The notes under the pieces were generated by a model that had not been told where the DNA came from, did not search any database, and saw only the letters and a list, made by a program, of their open reading frames with translations. The translations under genes and the position numbers were made by a program. Below, piece after piece: positions 35,217-47,398 of a stretch of DNA of 64,000 bases; position 1 is the first letter of the stretch, and every line of letters starts with the position of its first letter. Origin of the DNA: Altererythrobacter sp. KTW20L (GTDB lineage: Bacteria; Pseudomonadota; Alphaproteobacteria; Sphingomonadales; Sphingomonadaceae); contig NZ_JAMFLH010000001.1 of NCBI RefSeq assembly GCF_023501975.1, forward strand, positions 247,481 through 311,480. Direction: 5' to 3'.

Positions 35217-36464
35217 ATGGCCGAGCCGATGGAAAACAGCATGGCGCGGCCCCCGGTGCTTGCCATCGCCCAGTATGGTCTCGCCTATCTGGGCGTGCAC
35301 CTGGCCTTCATGCCCCTGCTGGTGCTGCTGGTGCCGCGCCGGGTGGAGGCGCTGGGCACTGGCGACGCTGCCACAATGGTCAGTTGGCTGCTGTTGTCGG
35401 GCGCGATCGTGGCGGGCGCATCGCATATTGCGGCCGGCCATGCGAGCGACCGCTGGCTGGCACGGCATGGCACGCGGCGCGGGCTGATCGCGATTGGCGC
35501 GGGCCTGTTGGCGCTGTCCTATGGCGCGCTGGCATGGGCGGGCAGTTTCGCGGCCTTGCTGGTGGGCATCGCCCTGTTCCAGTGCGCGCTCAACTTCGCC
35601 TTCGCCCCGCTCGGTGCATTGCTGACCGACCACTTCCCCGACCGGAGCAAGGGCCTGATGGCCGGGATCATGCATGCCGCCATGCCCGCCTCCACATTGG
35701 CCGTGGTGCTGGTCGGCCGCCTGTTCCCGCAGGACGGGCCGAGCGGCTTCCTGTTTGCCGGCGGTCTGTCGGTGGCCTGCTTTGCGCCCTTGTTGCTGGC
35801 CTGGAAGCTGGGGCTGGTTGCCGCGGCCGCTCCCGCCGATCCGGACAGGCCGACCATTCCGGCGCAATGGGCCAAGCGCGACTTTGCCATTGCCTGGGGT
35901 GCCAAGCTGGCGGTGCAACTGGGAGCGACCTTTGTCAGCGGCTACATCTACCTTTACCTCGCCGCCGCTGTCGCGAACCGCACGACCGATCCCCAAGCCA
36001 GCGCCACCAGCCTGCTGGCCGACATATCGTGGCCCGCCGGGATCATCGCGGTCCTGGCAACGCTCACCGCCGGAGTGCTGTCCGACAGGGCGCGGCGGCG
36101 GAGGGTGCCGCTGACCCTGGCGGCCACTGCCGTGGCTGGCGGGCTGGTACTGCTCAGCCAGGCGGGTGGCGGGACCACCCTGCTGCTGGGCGGATACTGC
36201 CTGTTCTATGTCGGCCTGTCGGTCTTCACCTCGATCGATACAGCGATGGTGGCGCAGATCGTGTCGGGCCACCGCCATCGCGGCACGCTGCTGGGGGTGT
36301 TGAACCTGACCAACACACTGCCGTCCGCCATCGCGCCCGCGCTGGCCCTGCTCGCCTTCCAGCCGGGTGCGCTGGCGCCGGTGCTGGGGCAACTGTTCCT
36401 CGGCTGCGCAGTGCTGGCACTGATGGCCGGCGGCGCGATCCTCTTCGTGCGGAGCGTGCGCTAG
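35217..36464 (+). CDS. MFS transporter
   Basis: A 415-residue protein with about twelve membrane helices. The loop between helices 2 and 3 has DRWLARHGTRRG, a variant of the MFS motif A, and a central loop of charged residues divides two six-helix halves. Several ATG codons near the start (35217, 35229, 35241) are possible; the first has GGGGG about fourteen bases upstream. It is divergent from pobA, so it might import 4-hydroxybenzoate, but its sequence is not closely like PcaK. Drug export is an alternative. Confidence 0.82.
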   Translation: MAEPMENSMARPPVLAIAQYGLAYLGVHLAFMPLLVLLVPRRVEALGTGDAATMVSWLLLSGAIVAGASHIAAGHASDRWLARHGTRRGLIAIGAGLLALSYGALAWAGSFAALLVGIALFQCALNFAFAPLGALLTDHFPDRSKGLMAGIMHAAMPASTLAVVLVGRLFPQDGPSGFLFAGGLSVACFAPLLLAWKLGLVAAAAPADPDRPTIPAQWAKRDFAIAWGAKLAVQLGATFVSGYIYLYLAAAVANRTTDPQASATSLLADISWPAGIIAVLATLTAGVLSDRARRRRVPLTLAATAVAGGLVLLSQAGGGTTLLLGGYCLFYVGLSVFTSIDTAMVAQIVSGHRHRGTLLGVLNLTNTLPSAIAPALALLAFQPGALAPVLGQLFLGCAVLALMAGGAILFVRSVR

Positions 36465-36478
36465 CTGGCGACCAAGGT

Positions 36479-37177
36479 CTAGCGCGCGGGCGGGAGGGCG
36501 GAGACCACGGCGGGCCCGGTCGCCTCGACCAGCGCCTGCACGCCTTCTGCCGTGGGGTGGATCCGGTCGGGGAGGATAAGCTGCGGCTGGTCGAACACCG
36601 CTTCGAGGAAGAACGGCACCAGCTCCACGCCATATTCCTCGGCCAGCGCGGGATATAGGCCGTCGAATTCCGCCTGGAACTGCGCGCCGAGGTTGGGCGG
36701 CGCGCGCATCCCCATCAGCAGCACGGGAATCTCGCGGCGCGCCAGTTCGTCCAGGATCGCGCCCAGGTTCTCGCGCGTTGAGGCGGGGGCGATGCCGCGC
36801 AGCAGGTCATTCCCGCCCAGTTCAACAATGGCGAGATCGGGCGGGCTGGCGGCATTGTCGAGCACGAAGCCGATCCGCTGGCGACCGGCCGCAGTGGTAT
36901 CGCCCGACACCCCCGCATCTATCACCCGCGCATTGATGCCCTGGGCGCGCAAGGCGACTTCCAGCCGCTCGGGATAGCCTTCGTGCTCGGCCAGGTTGTA
37001 GCCGGCGAACAGGCTGTCGCCGAAAGCCAGGATGGTGCGTTCAGGCCCGCTCACAGCGATATCGGGCGCTGCTTCGCTGGTTTCAGCGGTTTCGGCGGAC
37101 TCCTGCGGCGGAGCCTCGGCCCCGCAGGCAGCCAGGGCAAATGCCAGCAATCCAATCGTCCAACCGCCAAACCGCAT
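36479..37177 (-). CDS. tesA: GDSL/SGNH arylesterase, TesA-like lipoprotein
   Basis: A 232-residue protein with a lipoprotein signal MRFGGWTIGLLAFALAAC and a TesA domain: block I FGDSLFAGYNL (Ser55), block II VIDAGVSGDTTAAG, block III GGNDLLRG and block V DRIHPTAEG. The catalytic Asp and His are kept. A start at 37210 adds eleven residues but lacks a signal character. E. coli TesA is periplasmic without a lipid anchor, so the lipobox and acidic linker (ETAETSEAAPD) are differences. It is divergent from the ybbA/ybbP pair, an arrangement conserved as in E. coli. Confidence 0.88.
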   Translation of the reverse strand: MRFGGWTIGLLAFALAACGAEAPPQESAETAETSEAAPDIAVSGPERTILAFGDSLFAGYNLAEHEGYPERLEVALRAQGINARVIDAGVSGDTTAAGRQRIGFVLDNAASPPDLAIVELGGNDLLRGIAPASTRENLGAILDELARREIPVLLMGMRAPPNLGAQFQAEFDGLYPALAEEYGVELVPFFLEAVFDQPQLILPDRIHPTAEGVQALVEATGPAVVSALPPAR

Positions 37178-37235
37178 CGATGATAGCCTTTTTGCCTGTA
37201 TTGCCCTCATGTCATAGCTATGCCATCGCTGCGTC

Positions 37236-37933
<698 letters not shown>

Positions 37934-37937
<4 letters not shown>

Positions 37938-40453
37938 CCTCGCTGGGATGGGCCGCGGCATGGCGCATCGCCCGGCGCGACCTGCACCGCCAGTTTCGCG
38001 GGCTGCGTCTGCTGCTCGTCTGCCTGTTCCTGGGCGTGGGTGCACTGGCGGCCATTGGCTCGCTCACCTCGGCCATTCGCAGCGAATTGAACGGCCAGGG
38101 TCAGGTGATCCTGGGCGGCGACCTCGAGGTCGAGGTTTACCAGCGTCCGCTGACGGACGACGAAACCGCCTTCCTTTCCGAATATGGCGAGTTGTCGAAC
38201 GGCCTCCGGATGCAGGCCATGGCCAGCACGGATGATGCCGCCTCGCCGATCGAACTGAAGGCGGTGGAGGACAACTGGCCGCTCTATGGCGCGCTGACGC
38301 TGGCCGATGGGACCACGGCTGGCGCACCTCCCGCCGGGCAGGCCTGGATCGCCGATGGCGTGGCGGACCGGCTAGACCTTGTCCCGGGTGACAGCTTTAC
38401 CCTCGGCACCGTGCCGCTGACCGTGGCGGGCATCATCGGCGAGGAACCCGACCGGCTGAGCGAAGGCTTTACCCTTGGCCAGACGGTTATCGTGCCGCTT
38501 GCCGTGCCCGAGGCCGCAGGCCTTACCGCGCCGGGCGCGATGTACGAGACGAAGACGCGGGTGCGCTTTGCCGGCAACCCCGACCCCGCCGCCGTGGAAG
38601 AGGCGGTGATCGCAGCCTTCCCCGAAAGCGGCCTCGACACCCGCACGCGCGACCGCGCGTCGCCCGGGGCAGAACGGTTCGTCAGCCGGATGGGCGAGTT
38701 CCTCACCCTGGTGGGCCTCGCCGCGCTGGTGATCGCGGGCATCGGCATCGGCGGGGGCGTGGCTTCCTATCTCGAAGCGCGCCGCGCCGGGATTGCGACG
38801 CTGAAGATCCTCGGCGCATCGAGCGGTGATATTGCCCGCATATATGCCCTGCAAGTCGGTGCCGCCGCCGTGGCCGGATCGCTGGCCGGGCTGGTGGCGG
38901 GCGTGCTCGTTACCCCGCTGCTGGCAAGTGCATTGGGATCGCTGCTGCCGGTTTCTACTGCCTTCGTGATAGATTTCGGCGCCCTGCTGCGCGCCGCCGC
39001 ATTCGGCCTGCTGGTAGCGCTGGTCTTTGCCGCGCCGCCGATCCTGCGGGCACGCGATTTTCCGGCCATGGCGCTGATGCGTTCGCGCGTATCGCCCATT
39101 GGCAGCGGCTGGCGCGGAGCCGCCGTGCCAGTGGGCCTCGGCCTTGCCGGGATCGTCGCCCTGGCCCTGCTGGGATCACCCACGCCGCTGCTGTCGGCGG
39201 GGTTCCTGGGTGGAGCGCTGGTCATGCTGGCGCTGCTTGCCCTGCTTGGCCGCCTGATTGGCTGGGGCGCGCGCAAGATTCCGCGCCCGTCCAACCCCAT
39301 TGTCCGCGCGGCGCTGGCCAACCTCCATCGCCCCGGCTCGGCCACTGGGTCGCTGGTGACAGCGCTGGGCTTCGGACTGTCCGCCTTCGTGCTGCTGGCG
39401 GGCGTGCAGACCAGCCTCGATGGCAATATCCAGCGTTCGGTCCCCGCCATTGCGCCGGATTACTTCGTGCTCGACCTGCCGGTAGCCCGCATTGGCGAGT
39501 TCACCGAGCTGATCGAACAGGCCGTGCCCGGTTCCGAAATCAGCGCCACGCCCACCTTGCGCGGGCAGGTGCTGGCCTATGGTCCGGAAGACAACCCCAC
39601 CATCGTGTCCGAATTGGAAGAACTGCCTGATGGTGCCTGGGGCCTGCGCGGCGAGCGGGGCCTGACCTATTCGACCGATGTGCCGCAGGGCAATTCACTG
39701 ACCGCAGGCGAATGGTGGCCGACCTTCTACCAGGGCGAGCCGCTGGTATCGGTGGACGAGGACCTGGCCCGCGCGGCCGGGCTCAATCTTGGCGATATCC
39801 TGACAATCAGTGTGCTGGGCGTACAAAAGACTGCGCGCATCTCCAGCTTCCGCCGGCTCGACTGGGAGTCCATGGGCTTCAACTATGTCTTCGTGTTCTC
39901 GCCCAACACCCTGGCCGATGCCCCGCACAACGTGGCCGCGACCGTGGCATTTCCTTCAGGGGCCGAACCCGGCAACCTGCTGCGCGACCTTGCCCGTGCT
40001 TTCCCCTCCAGCTCGGTAATCGAAGTCGGCCCGATCCTGGTCGAAGCGCGCAACATCCTCGACCAGGTGTCGCTGGCGATCCTGGCGGCGGCATCGGTTG
40101 CAGTGCTGGCAGGCGTGGCCGTGCTGCTGGGCGCGATTGCCGCAGCGCGGGCGGCGCGCATCTATGACACAGTGATCCTGCGCGTGCTGGGGGCCAGCCG
40201 CGGGCAATTGCTGGGGCTCCAGTTTGCCGAATTCGGCCTGCTCGCGCTGGTGCTGGCAGGCGTGGCGCTGGGCATGGGCATGGGCCTGTCGTGGCTGATT
40301 ATCACCCAGCTGTTCGAATTCGACTGGTTGCCAGACTGGCCCCGCATCCTGATGGTGCTGGGCGCAGGCCTGGTGCTGGTGCTGGGCTTCGCCTTTGCGG
40401 CCTCGCTCCCGGTGTTGAGAGCGAAGCCGGCGCAGACGCTCAGGACGCTCTAA
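37934..40453 (+). CDS. ybbP: YbbP-like ABC transporter permease (two FtsX domains)
   Basis: An 839-residue permease with ten predicted membrane helices: one N-terminal helix, a periplasmic domain, a first FtsX core (about residues 255-365), a second pair of helices near residue 395-440, another periplasmic domain, and a second FtsX core (about 715-830) ending in LPVLRAKPAQTLRTL. This is the YbbP/DUF214 duplication. It overlaps ybbA by ATGA; its stop overlaps that of the convergent membrane protein gene by three bases. Confidence 0.9.
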
Positions 40454-41295
40454 CCGAAGGTCTCTTCGACGTTAACCCCGGTCGAACCATTGAGTTCGGC
40501 GTGGACCACCGCGCCCAGCGCCGCCTGCACCATGGTCGCGAGGGCGGCAAAAACGCAGATCCCGACGAAGAAGAGCGCAAGGGAAGCAAAGGCCGGACCT
40601 TCTCCTCCCATCATCATGCCGCCCAGCCCGCCCGCAAACGGCAGGATGAGCACCAGGGCCATAACGATCAACAGCACGCCGAAAACCAGCACCGACAGGA
40701 AGATCGGCAAGGCATTGCCACGCGTCATATCCCACGATTGGCGGATAATGTTGATCGGGCCGCGCTTGCCTTCGACCGCCACCAGCGGGACCATGACGAT
40801 CAGCCGGCAGGCGAAATATATGATGGCGACAAACACCACCAGTGACAGGATGCCGCTTATTGCCGATCCTTCGCCGCCAATCGCGGTCACGATCGACAGG
40901 ACAATGATATAGACCAAGGCCAGCAACAGTGTGGCCCCGAGCAATGTCGGCACACTCCGCCAACCGGTGGCAAAGGCCTCGCCGAAAGACGGGCTTTGCA
41001 AAGGGGAGGCCAGCGCACACAGCGCCCCGTACTGTGCCATCATCAGCGCCAGGTAGAGCACGTAGAAGGCGATCATGGCGATGACGACACCGGCCCCGAG
41101 CGCCATCAGGCCCGCGCCGCTTTCTCCGCCTGAGGCCAGCCCGGCAATGCCACCGATACCCACGGCGAGGCCCAACCCCACGATCGCAGCCACGAAGAGC
41201 GCCGCATAGGCCGCCCACATCCCGAGCAGCGATCCGGGGCGCTGCCTGATCGCGGTGATCACGCCCGAAAAGATCTTTCCAACTGTAAGGCCCAT
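40450..41295 (-). CDS. Multi-pass inner membrane protein (GDPD membrane-domain-like)
   Basis: A 281-residue protein that starts MGLTVGKIFSGVITAIRQRP and has six hydrophobic helices rich in Gly, Ala and Ile. RQSWDMTRGNALPIFLSVL resembles the conserved segment of membrane proteins related to the glycerophosphodiester phosphodiesterase membrane domain and of YciC-like proteins. A purine-rich GGGGGGTAGAGAG precedes the ATG. The frame continues 15 codons further up without meaning. No enzyme motif is visible. It is a single gene between the convergent ybbP and a TonB receptor terminator. Confidence 0.72.
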   Translation of the reverse strand: MGLTVGKIFSGVITAIRQRPGSLLGMWAAYAALFVAAIVGLGLAVGIGGIAGLASGGESGAGLMALGAGVVIAMIAFYVLYLALMMAQYGALCALASPLQSPSFGEAFATGWRSVPTLLGATLLLALVYIIVLSIVTAIGGEGSAISGILSLVVFVAIIYFACRLIVMVPLVAVEGKRGPINIIRQSWDMTRGNALPIFLSVLVFGVLLIVMALVLILPFAGGLGGMMMGGEGPAFASLALFFVGICVFAALATMVQAALGAVVHAELNGSTGVNVEETFG

Positions 41296-41384
41296 CTCTC
41301 TACCCCCCTTTTTTGCACGCCCTGCATCGGTCCCGCGCATTCCCTGAAGCCGAATGCATCACGAAAACGTTTTGTGCGCAAACG

Positions 41385-41412
41385 AAAAAAGGGGGCCCGA
41401 AAGCCCCCTTCC
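41385..41412 (-). terminator. Rho-independent terminator after the membrane receptor gene
   Basis: On the minus strand, GGGGGC, loop TTTCGG, GCCCCC is followed by six T residues (plus strand AAAAAAGGGGGCCCGAAAG, then CCCCCTT). It lies 45 bases after the stop of the TonB receptor gene that ends at 41457. The stem is fully paired and the T-run is immediate, so this is the clearest terminator in the window. Confidence 0.85.
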
Positions 41413-41456
41413 CCGTCCAATGATCGAACGTGCCGGTAGTGAGCCGGCAGGCCCGG

Positions 41457-44117
41457 TCAGAAGTTCTTGCGCACGGTCACGCCATAGGTGCGCGGCTGGT
41501 TGGGATAACCCGAGATCGAGCCCGGCTGGCCGGGGCTGTCGAACAGGCTGAGCAGGTAGCGGTCGTTAAGCAGGTTGCGCCCCCACACGCTGACAGCAAG
41601 GTCGAGATCGGTGAACTCGTAGGTCAGCGAGGCCGACAGGTCATCCACCTGGCGCTGGAAGGGAGCCGCCGCCGCGATAGCCGCCGCCTGGCCACCGGCC
41701 AGGAAGCCCGGCAGGCCTTCGATCACCTGCACGTTGCTCTCGTGGTGGAATGTGGACCGCAGCACCAGCAGGTCGCCGTTGCCCAGGTCTTGTTCCCACT
41801 GTGCGCCCAACACGATGGTCCATTCCGGAATACCGGAAGGACGGGTGCCAGACAGGTCACCCACCGACGACAGCGGGAAGCTGACATAGGTCGGATCGAG
41901 CCAGGTAACTGCGAAGTTCAGCGTCAGCGGATCGATCGGGTTGGCCTGGCTTTCCAGCTCCACGCCCCAGGTGCGCTGCTTGCCCGCATTGCTCAGCAGG
42001 AAGCCGGTGCCGGTGAAGATGTTTGACTGGAAGCCGTTGATGTCCTGCCGGAACCCGGTGAGGTTCATCGAGAACATGTCCCAGTTACCCTTCACACCCA
42101 GTTCGATGACCTTGGAGTTTTCCGGCCCGGCAAAGCGGCTGCCGGCCATCTGGTTGTTGAAGGTGGGGTTGGCGGCGCGCAGGGCCGGCAGGTCTGCCGC
42201 CAGCGGACGGCTGTCACGGCCGAGGTTGAACGAACTTGCCTTGAAGCCCGTGGCATAGCTGGCATAGACATTGAGGTCCGGGTTCACGTCGTAAGCCAGC
42301 CGCACGGTGTAGGCCAAATCGTTGTCGCTGGTCCTGCCGTCTTCAACTCCGTTAGGAATGTTGATGAAGCGCGGGAACAGCTGCAGCGCGCGGCCTACCA
42401 GGAAGGGGTTGACGTTGGGGTCGTTCTGGTTGGCGTTGGCAAAGGCCTGGGCACCGGCCTGGATGGTCGGGAATGCCTGCGCGCCAGCCAGTCCGGCCGG
42501 GCTGGTACCGGTAGCAAAGGCCTGGATTTCCGCCTGGGTGGCGGGGCGGCCCAGCATCAAGGCATTGCCCACGGTCGTTGCCACGCCTTGCGCAAATATT
42601 GCCCGGTTGCCTGCATCCACCAGGTCGATGTTCGAGAACACATCAATCGACTGGTAGTCGGTCACCACGCGCTTGTCGTCCATGGTGTAGTTGCCGCCAA
42701 TGGTCAGCACGAGGCCATTGGTGATCTCGAAATCGACCTGGCCGAACAGCGAAAGTGCGTCGTTGCTGAGCAGGAACTGACCGCTTTCCGCCAATCCGGC
42801 CGAACCGAACTGGCCGATGTACTGATTGCCCAGGCCATAAAGCTGACCGATCGTGGCCTCGATCACCTGGATCGTGCTGCCCGTGCCGTTGCCGCCAGCC
42901 GAAAGGTCGGCAAAGTTGCGGAAGCGGTCGCCCTTGAAGATGTTCTGGTTTTCGGTGATGCTTTCATCGAAGTAGAACAGGCCAGCCAGGAAGGTGACGG
43001 GACCAGCGCTGCCCGACAGGCGCAGTTCTTGGGTGTAGGTTTCCAACTTCTGCGTCTGGTAGCGCTGGAGCAGGTCGAGCGAAGTGAAATCGACGTCCTG
43101 GTCATAGGCGCCACTGGTGTTGCGCCAAGCCGAGATCGAGGTCAGCGTCAGGCCGCTGCCAAGCTCGAAGTCGAGCTGGGCCGACAGGCCGTAGTTCTCG
43201 ATATCGTTGGTGCTGGCAAAGTTGTTGTAAACCAGGTCGGCAAAGGGATCATTGGGATCGTTGAGCTGGCCGCCGAGGCCGAGGATGGCGGCCGATGCCG
43301 CCGAACGCTGGACATTGACCACGCCGCAGCAATTCTCGTCGATCCGGTCATAGTCCGCGATGATCCGCACCGACACGTTGTCGCCATTGTCGTACAATGC
43401 CTGGCCGCGCACGAACCAGCGGTCACGCTCGTTCGTTTCGGTGCCACTGGCCGGATCGGTCAGGTAGCCGTCGCGCTTGTTGATGCCGCCAGCAATGCTG
43501 ACGGCAAAGTCATCGGAAATCGGCCCGCTGACGTAGCCGCGCAGGACCATGGCATCGAAGTTGCCATAGGATGCCTCGATCGAACCTTCGGGCGTGAACG
43601 AGGGCGCATCGGTAACCAGCGAGATCACGCCTGCAGACGCATTCTTGCCGAACAAGGTGCTTTGCGGGCCGCGCAGCACTTCGATCCGGCTGACATTCGG
43701 CAGGTCGCTGATCTGGGCGGCGGTGCGGCTGCGATAGACGCCATCGACGAACACGCCGACCGACGGTTCGATACCGGCATTGTTGGCGCCGTTGCCGAAG
43801 CCGCGGATGATGAAGTTGGTGTTGGCCGAGCTCTGCAACTGGCTGACGCGCAGCGACGGAACGATGGTCTGCAGGTCTTTCAGGTCGCGGATCTGTTCGC
43901 GCTGGAGGGTTTCGGCCGTGGTCACGCTGACCGCCACGGGGGTTTCCTGCAGCGTGGTTTCACGCTTGGTAGCAGTAACGATGATCATATTGCCGGCGGC
44001 AGGTTCGATCACCTCTTCGGGCGCGTTCTGTGCCTGGGCGGCAAAAGGCGTTGCAAGGGCAAGGGCCGCCACCCCGGACAGGAGCGAGCGGGCAGTTCCG
44101 GCAGTACGGATTGTCAT
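41457..44117 (-). CDS. TonB-dependent receptor
   Basis: An 886-residue receptor. The ATG at 44117 follows GGAG at six bases, inside a longer frame starting at 44129. Signal MTIRTAGTARSLLSGVAA, cleavage near QAQNAP; TonB-box-like NMIIVTATKRE; plug with LQEIPVAVSV-type motif (here LQETPVAVSV), NFIIRGFGNGANNAGIEPSV and IEVLRGPQSTLFGKNASAG; barrel ending VTVRKNF. The TLFGKNASAG form marks the large sphingomonad group of receptors that import terpenoid, sterol, aromatic or similar nutrients rather than iron. It stands alone, so the ligand is open. Confidence 0.93.
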   Translation of the reverse strand: MTIRTAGTARSLLSGVAALALATPFAAQAQNAPEEVIEPAAGNMIIVTATKRETTLQETPVAVSVTTAETLQREQIRDLKDLQTIVPSLRVSQLQSSANTNFIIRGFGNGANNAGIEPSVGVFVDGVYRSRTAAQISDLPNVSRIEVLRGPQSTLFGKNASAGVISLVTDAPSFTPEGSIEASYGNFDAMVLRGYVSGPISDDFAVSIAGGINKRDGYLTDPASGTETNERDRWFVRGQALYDNGDNVSVRIIADYDRIDENCCGVVNVQRSAASAAILGLGGQLNDPNDPFADLVYNNFASTNDIENYGLSAQLDFELGSGLTLTSISAWRNTSGAYDQDVDFTSLDLLQRYQTQKLETYTQELRLSGSAGPVTFLAGLFYFDESITENQNIFKGDRFRNFADLSAGGNGTGSTIQVIEATIGQLYGLGNQYIGQFGSAGLAESGQFLLSNDALSLFGQVDFEITNGLVLTIGGNYTMDDKRVVTDYQSIDVFSNIDLVDAGNRAIFAQGVATTVGNALMLGRPATQAEIQAFATGTSPAGLAGAQAFPTIQAGAQAFANANQNDPNVNPFLVGRALQLFPRFINIPNGVEDGRTSDNDLAYTVRLAYDVNPDLNVYASYATGFKASSFNLGRDSRPLAADLPALRAANPTFNNQMAGSRFAGPENSKVIELGVKGNWDMFSMNLTGFRQDINGFQSNIFTGTGFLLSNAGKQRTWGVELESQANPIDPLTLNFAVTWLDPTYVSFPLSSVGDLSGTRPSGIPEWTIVLGAQWEQDLGNGDLLVLRSTFHHESNVQVIEGLPGFLAGGQAAAIAAAAPFQRQVDDLSASLTYEFTDLDLAVSVWGRNLLNDRYLLSLFDSPGQPGSISGYPNQPRTYGVTVRKNF

Positions 44118-44443
44118 GTGTTTCTCCATCTCTCCCTCACGGTGCGCGGCTGGCCTTGTGGCTCTGGTTTGCCGGACGTGATGCAGTTGATTAGGCCGCG
44201 CCCGCTAGTTTGCGCAATCGTTAAGCACAACTGCCATAGGGATAAGGTTGCATTTGAAACCGCGCCTGTAGCAAACGCGCCACATTTCCGGTGTTTTGGC
44301 CGATTTCCCGGGACTTTGTGCCTGTTTTATAGGCATCTTATTTGCCTGCCTTGCGAACGGGGGAGACCTCGGCTAAGGCGCGCGCAATCTTCGCAGGTGC
44401 AGCAATGGCGCTCCTGCCCACTATTATCCAAAGGCTGTCTTAT
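44118..44443. promoter_or_regulatory. Divergent promoter region between TonB receptor and typA
   Basis: This 326-base gap has no gene. It holds the receptor leader (minus) and the typA leader (plus). TTGTGC and TTATTT near 44314-44342 at about 16-17 bases spacing could be a promoter for typA. A long frame through the gap in phase with typA exists (from 44342), but the TypA family begins at MSAPLRNVAIIAH. Confidence 0.35.
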
Positions 44444-46285
<1,842 letters not shown>

Positions 46286-46304
46286 GATCGAAGAGCGGGG
46301 CCGG

Positions 46305-47080
46305 TTGACAATCGCCCCCCGTTCCTCAAGGGATTTGTCCGACAAATAGGCCGCCCGCTGCTCGGCCTGTGGCAGGCGCTGGCCAATGGCTATGCCGCCG
46401 AAATCTGCGCCCGGCAGGGGTTTGACTGGCTGCTACTGGATGTCGAACATTCACCCAACACGCTGCAGACCCTGCTAGCCCAGGCCCAGGCGATTGCCCC
46501 CTTCCCGGTCGAGGTGATCGCGCGGGTGCCCTTTGGCGAGCCGGTGGCGCTCAAGCAGTATCTCGACATGGGGCTGCATACCCTGCTGGTGCCGATGGTC
46601 GATACGGCAGAACATGCCAGGGCGATGGTCCGCGCCTGCCGCTATCCGCCCCACGGCATCCGCGGCGTGTCGAGCGCGACCAGCCGCGGGGCGAACTTCG
46701 GATCGGACGCGAACTACCTCCACGAAGCCAACGACAAGGTGACGCTGATCGTACAGATCGAAAGCACCACGGGCCTTGCCAATATTGCCGAAATCGCCGC
46801 GGTCGAAGGCGTCGATGCCCTGTTCATCGGCCCGTCCGACCTTGCCGCCTCGATGGGACACCTTGGCCAGCCGACCCATCCGGCAGTGGTCGAAGCCATC
46901 GCCACGGCCAAGGCGGCGATCGACGGCGCCGGCAAGCCCGCCGGCATCTTCGCGGTCAACCCCGAACACGCCCGCCAGTCGATCGCGGCCGGCTTCCGCT
47001 TCGTATCGGTCGGCACCGACATCGGCCTGCTGATCAGCGGAGCGCAGAAGGTGCTGGGCGAGGTGCGGGGCCAAGGCTGA
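46305..47080 (+). CDS. HpcH/HpaI-family aldolase, reading frame apparently broken near the 5' end
   Basis: The body is a class II HpcH/HpaI aldolase, which splits 2-keto-3-deoxy sugar acids or 4-hydroxy-2-oxo acids: GLWQALANGYAAEI, GFDWLLLDVEH with the catalytic His, VPMVDTAEHARAMVRACRYP, GIRGVSSATSRGANFG, VQIESTTGLANI and LFIGPSDLAASMG. In this frame no ATG, GTG or TTG occurs from the typA stop until GTG 46514, which would cut off about 70 conserved residues. A TTG at 46305 reads MTIAPRSS in another frame; adding one C to the six-C tract at 46315-46320 would give MTIAPPFLKGFVRQIGRP and a normal 258-residue protein. It is either a one-base loss, a sequencing error or an unusual start. Confidence 0.7.
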
Positions 47081-47398
47081 CCTGGCACGGAAGGAGCGCA
47101 TAGGGGCGACCCTGCAGCCATATTCCAGCTTTCCTACAGAGGCTTGCCATGGCCTACAGGCGAACATGGGCCCGCTTCGCCACATCTCCTGCTCCAGCAC
47201 TTCTCCCGGACAGGTGTCACTTTGTCCACATGACCCCTATCTTGCTGTAAATACTAGTAAACCAACCCCATTTACAAAGGTGACACGGTGTCACTTGTGT
47301 CACCTTTTCCGCCGCATCTGGAAGGGGGCCTGTGGCGCGGTGCGGCGCGGGCGAGCAACCCTCTCGCAATCCCCTGCGACCTGTCCTAAGGGACTGCG
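47081..47398. other. 318-base intergenic region with GTGTCAC palindromes
   Basis: No gene is visible between the aldolase and the glycosyltransferase. The middle is AT-richer (CTGTAAATACTAGTAAACC around 47245-47263). It contains GTGTCAC at 47214-47220, GTGACAC (47280-47286), G, GTGTCAC (47288-47294), which is a perfect 15-base palindrome, and GTGTCAC again at 47297-47303. AAAGGTGACAC (47276-47286) pairs with GTGTCACCTTT (47297-47307) to form a larger hairpin around the inner site. It may be a regulator-binding array or an RNA hairpin in the leader of the glycosyltransferase operon. Confidence 0.55.

Noticed and set aside
35204..36658. A 484-residue frame overlapping the MFS transporter on the same strand
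   Set aside because: Its translation has no membrane helices or motifs, while the frame starting at 35217 is a clear transporter.
46334..46346. TTTGTCCGACAAA palindrome, like the GntR site at 19581
   Set aside because: It encodes FVRQ in the conserved 5' part of the aldolase frame, so it is probably coding sequence and not an operator.
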